Source of the DNA: an uncultured Eubacteriales bacterium | Lineage (GTDB): Bacteria; Bacillota; Clostridia; Oscillospirales; Oscillospiraceae | NCBI GenBank assembly: GCA_900544975.1 | Contig: UQXI01000056.1 | Coordinates: forward strand, 1 to 10,735 | Length of the DNA stretch: 10,735 bases | Direction: 5' to 3' | Part shown: positions 6,476 through 10,682 of the stretch, in pieces | Layout: each line of letters starts with the position of its first letter | Numbering within the stretch: position 1 is the stretch's first letter | Made by a program: the position numbers and the translations under genes | Notes under the pieces: generated by a model | Seen by the model: the letters and a program-made list of their open reading frames with translations, nothing else | What the model was told of the DNA's origin: nothing | Databases searched by the model: none

Positions 6476-6590
6476 CATGCCCTTTAAGGGGTTGGCTTCG
6501 GTGCTTTGGGCTTCTTCCTCGGCCCTCGCGGTTTAGATTCCGGGCGCTTGACAACGCCGTTGTAAAAATGGGTATCCTCAAACCTCTCAC

Positions 6591-6644
6591 AAAAAACCAA
6601 TAATCCGAACCCATCCCCTACGGGGAAAATCGGGTTCGGATTAT
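6591..6644 (-). terminator. Terminator of tRNA-Leu(CAG)
   Basis: Arms 6600-6612 and 6632-6644 pair perfectly over 13 bases (ATAATCCGAACCC), with a second inner stem (6614-6618 with 6622-6626). On the minus strand the hairpin is followed by TTGGTTTTTT (plus-strand A run 6591-6596). It begins seven bases after the CCA end of the tRNA. Confidence 0.75.
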
Positions 6645-6651
6645 CTGGGTT

Positions 6652-6739
6652 TGGTGCGCGAGGCGGGACTTGAACCCGCACGTGCGTAATGCACACTAGA
6701 ACCTGAATCTAGCGAGTCTGCCAATTCCACCACTCGCGC
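6652..6739 (-). tRNA. tRNA-Leu (anticodon CAG)
   Basis: The minus strand reads as an 88-base class II tRNA with encoded CCA. The acceptor GCGCGAG (6733-6739) pairs with CTCGCGC. The anticodon stem CTAGA/TCTAG encloses loop TTCAGGT, with anticodon CAG at 6703-6705. A long variable arm (TGTGCATTACGCACG region) and a T-arm GCGGGTTCAAGTCCCGC follow. The TGGCAGA D-loop is typical of leucine tRNAs. It is flanked by its own promoter and terminator, and the mobile element abuts its downstream side. Confidence 0.95.
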
Positions 6740-6778
6740 ATTTGGCAGTTCTTTGCGGTCCCACTTGACCGCCTCCAT

Positions 6779-6807
6779 ATACTACCACAGGATCCGCAGT
6801 TTGTCAA
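6779..6807 (-). promoter_or_regulatory. Promoter of tRNA-Leu(CAG)
   Basis: On the minus strand TTGACA (6802-6807) and TAGTAT (6779-6784) are 17 bases apart. Transcription would start near 6772, about 33 bases before the mature tRNA 5' end. Confidence 0.8.
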
Positions 6808-6896
6808 CAAAAATTTTTCTTGATTTTTGTTTTTTGCGGAGCGGCATATGGGTACTGCACATGGACTGTTTGGAAGTGACAGAGCAACATGTGTCC

Positions 6897-7208
6897 TTAA
6901 CGCAACATGGCGGCGATCTCCGCTTTCGGACGATAACCCACGGCCGACGCCACAGCTTTCCCATTTTTGAACAGCACCAACATGGGGATGCTGGATACCC
7001 GGAAACGCATAGCAAGCTCTGCTTGCTCATCCACATTGACTTTCCCCACCTTGACAGTGCCTGCGTACTCTTCTGCAATCTCGTGAAGCACGGAGGAAAG
7101 CATTTTGCACGGCCCACACCATGCCGCCCAGAAATCCACCAACACAGGTTGATCCGAACCGAGGACCTCTTTTTCAAAATTGCTCTTTGTGATTGTAACT
7201 TCTTTCAT
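6897..7208 (-). CDS. trxA: Thioredoxin, 103 residues
   Basis: The WCGPC active site is at residues 30-34 (FWAAWCGPCKML), the buried Asp before it (VDFWA) and the cis-proline segment SSIPMLVLF (P75) are intact, and F-K-N-G-K follows as in typical thioredoxins. Length is normal. I chose ATG 7206-7208 over an upstream in-frame ATG because GAAGGGGGT lies seven bases before it. It is the last gene of the minus-strand redox operon, 16 bases after the 4Fe-4S membrane protein gene. No clear terminator follows before the tRNA promoter. No NADPH-thioredoxin reductase is encoded nearby, and an FTR-like protein sits in the same operon, so reduction from ferredoxin is plausible (inference). Confidence 0.93.
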   Translation of the reverse strand: MKEVTITKSNFEKEVLGSDQPVLVDFWAAWCGPCKMLSSVLHEIAEEYAGTVKVGKVNVDEQAELAMRFRVSSIPMLVLFKNGKAVASAVGYRPKAEIAAMLR

Positions 7209-7224
7209 ATCATAACCCCCTTCA

Positions 7225-7812
7225 TCATACATGGATCTCCTTGCGATTTTTTATCTTACAAATTGCCTGGGTCATCGTCCCCATGGGGCAGAACGCGCAC
7301 CATGTTCTCGGACGATACAGCACCATGACGATCAGGCCCAGCAGCAGAGAGGTCAGCATCAAGCTGTAAAAGCCAAAGCTAAACTGCGCCACCCAATCAG
7401 ATACGGTTCCTGGGGTATAGGTCCAACCCCATGGAATCCGGAAGGTCCAAAAGAGCTGAATCGTTTCGCGCAGGGATGCCCCACCCGCTCCCACCAGATA
7501 GGTCTGGAAGACCATATTTCCAAACATCGTCAGGAAAAAAGCGAGAAAGCCATAGCGGAACCACTTGGACGACAGCCAACCAGGAGTCAAACGATTGCGA
7601 GAGCACTTCAAATCACAACCCAGCTTGTGGAAGAGCTGGCCTCGACCGCAGAGACGGTTACAGAAGAACTTGTTCCCACCGAAGATTGCCAAGACCAGCG
7701 GAAGCAAAAAGTCGATCATCCCCAACCAAGCAAACAGGATATTGAAAAATCCAAGAGCAAAGTACACGATTGTCATAATCCAAAGGTAGTCATACCAGCG
7801 TTTCTTTTTCAT
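7225..7812 (-). CDS. Polytopic membrane 4Fe-4S binding protein (NapH/NosR/FixG-like), 195 residues
   Basis: Membrane segments are visible at about residues 9-29, 31-46, 87-108 and 147-166. Two cysteine clusters flank them: C51-x3-C55-GRGQLF with C66 and C70, and C172-x2-C175-PMG with C185. C-x(2-3)-C-P-x-G next to a helix is the pattern of membrane-bound 4Fe-4S proteins of the NapH/NosR/CcoG type, which pass electrons between quinol or membrane carriers and soluble ferredoxins. The ATG at 7810-7812 overlaps the ferredoxin stop as ATGA and follows GGAGAGGG. The cysteine spacing differs from textbook NapH, so the exact subfamily is uncertain. Confidence 0.82.
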   Translation of the reverse strand: MKKKRWYDYLWIMTIVYFALGFFNILFAWLGMIDFLLPLVLAIFGGNKFFCNRLCGRGQLFHKLGCDLKCSRNRLTPGWLSSKWFRYGFLAFFLTMFGNMVFQTYLVGAGGASLRETIQLFWTFRIPWGWTYTPGTVSDWVAQFSFGFYSLMLTSLLLGLIVMVLYRPRTWCAFCPMGTMTQAICKIKNRKEIHV

Positions 7813-8012
7813 ACTTTGACCCTCTCCTTCAGCTTGATACAGCCCACTGGGCAGAGGTTTGCACACTTTCCACAGCCAATACAAAGCGTTTCATGAATGT
7901 TGACATAACAGCCCCGATAGACGACCGCAGCATTTCGAGGGCAGACATTTTGGCAAGCTCCGCAGGCAACGCACCTGGTTTTGTCTACAACCGCAATTCG
8001 TTTTGACAGCAT
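7809..8012 (-). CDS. 2[4Fe-4S] ferredoxin-type protein, 67 residues
   Basis: Two classic cluster motifs are present: C14-x2-C17-x2-C20-x3-C24-P (CVACGACQNVCP) and C44-x2-C47-x2-C50-x3-C54-P (CIGCGKCANLCP). Each should hold a [4Fe-4S] cluster; C35 and C58 are additional. Length fits a bacterial ferredoxin, though the spacing between motifs is a little longer than in clostridial-type ferredoxins. The ATG at 8010-8012 has AAGGAGG seven bases upstream. It lies 15 bases after the FTR-like gene and overlaps the membrane protein start by four bases. It is the probable electron donor for both neighbours. Confidence 0.93.
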   Translation of the reverse strand: MLSKRIAVVDKTRCVACGACQNVCPRNAAVVYRGCYVNIHETLCIGCGKCANLCPVGCIKLKERVKV

Positions 8013-8027
8013 TTCATTTCCTCCTTG

Positions 8028-8231
8028 TCATTCCTCTCGGGACTTATAGTACAGCATACAGTGGCAGTAGCCCTCAAATGCAGGATCCCTGATCTGTTCC
8101 CGAAATTCCTGACACATACATTTCGTTTCCTCTGTGCGCTCCCTGCGGCAGGGGCAGTAACCGCCAGTTTGTTTCAGCCCTTCTTTCACTGTGGAGACGA
8201 TTTCCAGATCGGGATTGAGCGTAATCTTCAT
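8028..8231 (-). CDS. Ferredoxin:thioredoxin reductase catalytic-subunit-like protein, 67 residues
   Basis: All signature residues of the FTR catalytic family are present in order: C26-P-C28, C38-M-C40, and C56-H57-C58 in GYCPCRRER...TKCMCQEF...GYCHCMLYYK. In the plant and cyanobacterial enzyme these cysteines ligate a [4Fe-4S] cluster next to a redox-active disulfide that reduces thioredoxin. Here the spacers are 9 and 15 residues, unlike the 16 and 8 of the chloroplast enzyme, and the protein is shorter, matching the short FTR-like proteins of anaerobes. No variable-chain partner is seen. The ATG at 8229-8231 follows GGAGG by nine bases. It leads the operon that ends in thioredoxin. Confidence 0.85.
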   Translation of the reverse strand: MKITLNPDLEIVSTVKEGLKQTGGYCPCRRERTEETKCMCQEFREQIRDPAFEGYCHCMLYYKSREE

Positions 8232-8328
8232 TGGTCGATACCTCCAGTCACATTGTCGTTGTTCACGGGTGGATCCTCTTGCGAAAAAGCTCCCAGTGTT
8301 TGCGCTCCAACACTCCTTTCAAATGGTA

Positions 8329-8374
8329 ATTATATGTTAACATCTGCCAAATAGAAATACCGTGACGCAGTCAC
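8329..8374 (-). promoter_or_regulatory. Candidate activator-dependent promoter of the redox operon with a Crp/Fnr-type dyad
   Basis: TATAAT (8329-8334, minus strand) would start transcription near 8322, about 90 bases before the first gene. The hexamer 17 bases upstream is only TTTCTA, a poor -35. A perfect dyad GTGAC-gca-GTCAC (8362-8374) is centred about 46 bases before the predicted start, and a second palindrome ATGTTAACAT (8334-8343) lies between. A poor -35 with an upstream GTGAC dyad suggests activation by a Crp/Fnr-type protein; this is inference. Confidence 0.4.
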
Positions 8375-8381
8375 ATGGTCG

Positions 8382-8413
8382 CAAAAAATCCGGCTCAACG
8401 GATGAGCCGGATT
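8382..8413 (-). terminator. Terminator after the Crp/Fnr pseudogene
   Basis: Arms 8387-8397 (AATCCGGCTCA) and 8403-8413 pair perfectly over 11 bases around a 5-base loop. On the minus strand the hairpin is followed by TTTTTT (plus-strand A run 8383-8388). It separates the NifX-like/regulator unit from the redox operon. Confidence 0.88.
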
Positions 8414-8423
8414 CTTGGATTCG

Positions 8424-8771
8424 TCATTCGATCAGCTTTCGCAGATCATCCGGGGACTTCAGACCAATAGAGCCCCGGCGCATCTCCACCAAACCATCGG
8501 TGGCGGGGTCTCCCTCATAGAGCCGGAACAGCGTGACCTCACGTCCCTCCTCAGAAAGAAGATACGTACGGATTTCTCCTTGTAAAACCAACGCCATGCC
8601 AAGACAATCATACAGATCGCTGTGGATGAATTGGCCTTTTTCATAGCGCTAAATGGCCGCGTTGTGACGCACCAGTTCTTGCTCCACTGCGGAAAGCGTA
8701 TCCCAGTAAGGAAGCTGTGTCAGATACTCCATTGCCCGCTCTACGCTGCTCTTTGTGTCATGCTTTTCCAT
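8424..8771 (-). pseudogene. Crp/Fnr family regulator, decayed: in-frame TAG plus internal deletion of the DNA-binding core
   Basis: One continuous frame of 116 codons reads MEKHDTKSSV...YLTQLPYWDTLSAVEQELVRHN, then TAG (8649-8651), then RYEKGQFIH...LGMALVLQGEIRTYLLSEEGREVTLFRLYEGD, then DGLVEMRRGSIGLKSPDDLRKLIE and TGA. The first two parts match the cAMP-receptor-like sensor domain of clostridial Crp/Fnr proteins; the last matches the wing and C-terminus of their winged-helix domain. The rest of the sensor domain and the recognition helix, roughly 110 residues, are missing at a junction near 8500-8512. Intact members have about 225 residues. The start overlaps the NifX-like gene by 14 bases and has no ribosome binding site of its own. 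Confidence 0.82.
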
Positions 8772-9192
8772 GGCAGCTGTGGGTTCCATCACCGTGTCCG
8801 CCGCAGGCGTGTGTCTCGCCGCCATGTCCGCCGCAGGCATGTGTTTCGCCATCATGGTCATGGTGATTACAGCGGACATGGGGATCGTAGTGCAGGGTCC
8901 CCGCCAGCAGCGATTTGACGGCATCGTCTGCGCTGCCGCTGACGCCACCATAAAGCTGAATGCCCGCCTCAGCCAGCGCCGCCTGTGCGCCACCGCCAAT
9001 GCCGCCACAGATCAAAACATCCACACCATTTTGCGCAAGAAAACCCGCCAAAGCTCCATGGCCGCTGCCATTGGTCGGAATCACCTGGGCCGATGTGACC
9101 GTTCCCTCGGATACATCATAGATCTTGAATTGTTCCGTGTGTCCAAAATGCTGAAATACCTGTCCATTTTCGTAAGTTACTGCAATTTTCAT
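8758..9192 (-). CDS. NifX/NifB-C-terminal-like iron-molybdenum cluster-binding protein with Cys/His-rich tail, 144 residues
   Basis: The first 105 residues fit the dinitrogenase iron-molybdenum cofactor domain found in NifX, NifY, the NifB tail and many stand-alone proteins of anaerobes. It has MKIAVTYENGQVFQHFGHTEQFKIYDV with the conserved HFGH, NGVDVLICGGIGGGAQAALAEAGI, and GVSGSADDAVKSLLAG. There is no nitrogenase here; stand-alone members are thought to bind or carry Fe-S or mixed-metal clusters. The last 40 residues are a Cys/His tail with two copies of GETHACGGHG and a degenerate third (DGTHSCHG), a likely metal-binding extension. ATG 9190-9192 follows GGAG by eight bases. It overlaps the Crp/Fnr pseudogene. 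Confidence 0.88.
   Translation of the reverse strand: MKIAVTYENGQVFQHFGHTEQFKIYDVSEGTVTSAQVIPTNGSGHGALAGFLAQNGVDVLICGGIGGGAQAALAEAGIQLYGGVSGSADDAVKSLLAGTLHYDPHVRCNHHDHDGETHACGGHGGETHACGGHGDGTHSCHGKA
8791..8850 (-). repeat. Two tandem 30-base repeats encoding GETHACGGHG
   Basis: Positions 8791-8820 and 8821-8850 are adjacent 30-base copies differing at a few mostly silent positions; both contain GTCCGCCGCAGGC (plus strand). In frame they give two 10-residue Cys/His units in the tail of the NifX-like protein. The unit length is a multiple of three, so copy number can change without breaking the frame. Confidence 0.85.
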
Positions 9193-9462
9193 TTTTCAAT
9201 CTCCATTCATTTTATTTTTTGTGTTAATATATTATAATTTTGCCGCGCAGCTGCAACATCTTTTCAGGTAACTGCAGGCCACGGTACACAGCAAATCTTG
9301 GGGCATTGATATGCAAGTCCCCCCTGTTTGTAATTATATAATAGCACGTAAATCAAGCTCTGCATGTAATCCAGTCACAGATCAAGCCGTCGCAGTCGCA
9401 ACCAGTTCCCCGCGACGAGTCAGGCGAAAAAACAGCGCAGCATACCACAAGACTGCACTTGT
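9193..9462. other. Intergenic stretch between the NifX-like gene and tRNA-Leu(GAG)
   Basis: No convincing gene. On the minus strand TATAAT (9231-9236) lies about 40 bases before the NifX-like start and could be its -10, but no good -35 is at 16-18 bases (ATGTTG at 17). A 24-residue Cys-rich open frame (9232-9306, minus) is possible but poorly supported. An AT-rich patch at 9331-9345 resembles -10 elements without a partner. Nothing else is recognised. Confidence 0.6.
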
Positions 9463-9494
9463 AAAAAAACACCGGAGCAAATTTGCTCCGGTGT
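9463..9494 (-). terminator. Terminator of tRNA-Leu(GAG)
   Basis: A perfect 26-base palindrome at 9469-9494 (arm ACACCGGAGCAAA) directly abuts the tRNA 3' end and is followed on the minus strand by seven T (plus-strand A run 9463-9469). Confidence 0.9.
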
Positions 9495-9578
9495 GGTGCA
9501 AGAGAGGAGACTCGAACTCCCACGGCGGTTGCCACACGCACCTCAAACGTGCTTGTCTACCTATTCCAACACTCTTGC
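9494..9578 (-). tRNA. tRNA-Leu (anticodon GAG)
   Basis: The minus strand gives an 85-base class II tRNA with encoded CCA. The acceptor GCAAGAG (9572-9578) pairs with CTCTTGC. The anticodon stem CACGT/GCGTG (one G-U pair) encloses TTGAGGT, with GAG at 9542-9544. A variable arm GGC-AACC-GCC and T-arm with GTTCGAGTC follow. The GGTAGAC D-loop and long variable arm fit leucine. Confidence 0.93.
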
Positions 9579-9598
9579 GTTTGCCTTACAGCCTTGTT

Positions 9599-9627
9599 AT
9601 TATAGCGAATGCAGCGGTTCTTGTCAA
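9599..9627 (-). promoter_or_regulatory. Consensus promoter of tRNA-Leu(GAG)
   Basis: On the minus strand TTGACA (9622-9627) and TATAAT (9599-9604) are 17 bases apart, a full consensus match. Transcription would start near 9592, 14 bases before the mature tRNA. The -35 lies inside one arm of a larger inverted repeat (9613-9627 with 9636-9649). Confidence 0.9.
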
Positions 9628-9760
9628 CACCTTTTTTGACAGAACCGCTGGCAGTTACGAACAACTCTGTGGAGTTCCCACAGGTCTTTCTCTTGCTTTG
9701 CGCATATCCTGTGCTGGACTACGTTCTAGATCCCTGTTAGGAAAAATAGCAAATATGTCA

Positions 9761-9789
9761 TTGACAGCAAATAGCATATCTTCTATAAT
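9761..9789 (+). promoter_or_regulatory. Consensus promoter of the DUF4160-DUF2442-XRE module
   Basis: TTGACA (9761-9766) and TATAAT (9784-9789) are separated by exactly 17 bases on the plus strand. The predicted start near 9796 lies only eight bases before the first residues of the DUF4160 remnant, so the original N-terminal codons of that gene are missing. Confidence 0.85.
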
Positions 9790-9803
9790 TAAGCCAATAG
9801 AAA

Positions 9804-10031
9804 ATGCACGACATAGAAGAGCATAAACCGGCCAACTTTCACACAACCTATCAAGGCTTTAACGGAGTGCTTAATCTAGACGGGGAACTGTGTTGAGGTG
9901 AGATGCCTAAAAAGCAAATGAAGTATATCACCGCTTGGGCAGACATCCACAAAGACGAACTTCTAGCCAACTGGACGCTTGCCATAGAAGAGCAGCCTCT
10001 CTATAAAATCGACCCTCTTCGTGAAACCTAG
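9804..10031 (+). pseudogene. DUF4160 protein, broken (N-terminus lost, in-frame TGA)
   Basis: The frame reads MHDIEEHKPANFHTTYQGFN, GVLNLDGELC, TGA (9894-9896), then GEMPKKQMKYITAWADIHKD, ELLANWTLAIEEQPLYKIDP, LRET and TAG. This is the DUF4160 pattern: H-x-P-x-x-F-H-x-x-Y near the N-terminus, then G-x-(L/M)-P-x-K-Q-x-K and W-x-x-(I/L)-H-x-(D/E)-E-L-x-x-NW. About 15 N-terminal residues normally seen before this are absent. The TGA sits exactly where one residue is expected, so a single CGA-to-TGA change would explain it. An ATG at 9903 behind GAGG could restart translation and give a 42-residue C-terminal piece. DUF4160 genes are commonly paired with DUF2442 genes, as here. Confidence 0.72.
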
Positions 10032-10051
10032 GGAACTGGAGGTAAAATTCG

Positions 10052-10333
10052 ATGGAAAATATCTGCCATTCCGGAAATCCTGTTCCTACTGTCAAAGCTG
10101 TGACCGCAACGCCGGATTACATGTTGCACCTCACCTTTGGCAATGGAGAAACACGGATCTACGATGCCCGTCCCCTGTTAACCAAAAACATTTTCTTTCC
10201 TTTACGAGAGCCTGCATTTTTCTTGCGGGCTTTTGCAGACGGCTGTTCTGTCGCTTGGAACGATGACATCGACCTCGACCCTTGTCATCTTTACGAATGC
10301 AGTACTCCAACCGGAGGTGCAACCGATGTCTGA
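10052..10333 (+). CDS. DUF2442 domain protein, 93 residues
   Basis: The core VKAVTATPDYMLHLTFGNGE, TRIYDARPLL, FFPLREPAFFLRAFAD, VAWNDDIDLDPCHLYE fits DUF2442, whose hallmarks are L-x-F-x-NGE, a run ending P-L-x-x-P-x-x-F, and a closing (W-x)-x-x-(I/V)-D-(L/I)-(D/A)-P-x-x-LYE. The ATG at 10052 has GGAGG nine bases upstream. It begins 20 bases after the broken DUF4160 gene and overlaps the XRE gene by eight bases, so the three are one operon. Biochemical role unknown; in many genomes it sits in modules suspected to be toxin-antitoxin pairs. Confidence 0.87.
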   Translation: MENICHSGNPVPTVKAVTATPDYMLHLTFGNGETRIYDARPLLTKNIFFPLREPAFFLRAFADGCSVAWNDDIDLDPCHLYECSTPTGGATDV

Positions 10334-10535
10334 ACAGTGTTCCGCCCTCATCGATCGGATCATCGTCTTACGCAAAGCAAAAGGACTTTCCCAGAAAGAA
10401 CTCTCTGCCCGTTGTGGTATGACACAATCCGTGATTGCCCGAATTGAGCGTAAGAAAAGCACCCCCACAATCTCAACCTTTGTAAAGATTGCTGATGCCC
10501 TGGGTGCTAAACTCACTATATGCAGTGTGGAATAA
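10326..10535 (+). CDS. XRE-family helix-turn-helix protein, 69 residues
   Basis: Nearly the whole protein is one HTH_3 domain: LIDRIIVLRKAKGLSQKELS, ARCGMTQSVIARIERKKSTP, TISTFVKIADALGAKL. The helix-turn-helix is at residues 21-43, with the SQKEL and QSVIARIE motifs intact. ATG 10326-10328 follows GGAGG by eight bases; the longer upstream frame would overlap DUF2442 deeply and lacks this signal. Small XRE proteins of this kind are usual antitoxins or autoregulators at the end of such operons. No separate toxin gene follows before the terminator. Confidence 0.9.
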   Translation: MSEQCSALIDRIIVLRKAKGLSQKELSARCGMTQSVIARIERKKSTPTISTFVKIADALGAKLTICSVE

Positions 10536-10538
10536 GGC

Positions 10539-10568
10539 AAGCGGCTGGGAATGACACACCCGCCGCTT
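10539..10568 (+). other. Hairpin immediately after the XRE gene
   Basis: AAGCGGC (10539-10545) pairs with GCCGCTT (10562-10568), and after a one-base bulge GGG (10547-10549) pairs with CCC (10559-10561). No T run follows, so it may be an mRNA 3' stabilising hairpin rather than a terminator. Confidence 0.4.
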
Positions 10569-10647
10569 CCGAATGGACCCATAAAAACATGCCAGTGATT
10601 GCCAAACTAGCTCCACTGTCTGCCGATCGTTCCCTACTCCGCTTGTT

Positions 10648-10682
10648 AAAAAAGCCGCCTTGCAAAGCAAGGCGGCTTTTTT
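10648..10682. terminator. Bidirectional rho-independent terminator
   Basis: Arms 10648-10663 and 10667-10682 (AAAAAAGCCGCCTTGC) pair perfectly around AAA, with A runs before and T runs after the GC stem. It ends the XRE operon from the left and the tRNA from the right. Confidence 0.95.

Larger units (their letters stand above)
3233..6600. mobile_element. Degraded mobilizable element with TetR-CPBP-membrane protein cargo (bounds approximate)
   Basis: This block separates the GC-rich rarA operon from the terminator of tRNA-Leu(CAG) and is clearly lower in GC than the left side. It contains a large serine recombinase remnant, three cargo genes on the minus strand and a leader/attenuator plus small gene on the plus strand. 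I found no convincing terminal repeats. The left bound is set at the palindrome within the recombinase frame and the right bound at the tRNA terminator; both are inferred. The absence of relaxase and of an intact recombinase suggests a decayed or internally deleted element that can no longer move itself. Confidence 0.55.

Noticed and set aside
3289..6642. Shared AATCCGAACC at 3289-3298, 6603-6612 and inverted at 6633-6642 as possible element end repeats
   Set aside because: The right copies are the stem of the tRNA-Leu terminator and the left copy is recombinase coding sequence (GSDLD); a 10-base match is not enough for an attachment site.
6484..6696. Minus-strand frame ending in a Lys/Pro-rich tail (KRPESKPRGPRKKPKAPKPT)
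   Set aside because: Its start lies in the tRNA and its terminator; the tail might be a relic of an element protein but nothing supports translation.
8263..8343. 26-residue minus-strand frame upstream of the FTR-like gene (MLTYNYHLKGVLERKHWELF and on)
   Set aside because: No properly spaced ribosome binding site, and it overlaps the -10 and the expected transcription start; more likely leader sequence.
8791..8850. Possible CRISPR-like repeat
   Set aside because: Only two directly adjacent 30-base copies with no spacers, in frame within a protein tail; it is a coding tandem duplication.
8755..9237. 160-residue open frame on the plus strand
   Set aside because: Antisense shadow of the NifX-like gene.
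9311..9826. 171-residue open frame on the plus strand
   Set aside because: It runs antisense through tRNA-Leu(GAG), its terminator and its promoter, and has no ribosome binding site.
9655..9846. 63-residue minus-strand frame between tRNA-Leu(GAG) and the DUF4160 remnant
   Set aside because: Antisense to the DUF4160 promoter and remnant, weak start, no family resemblance.
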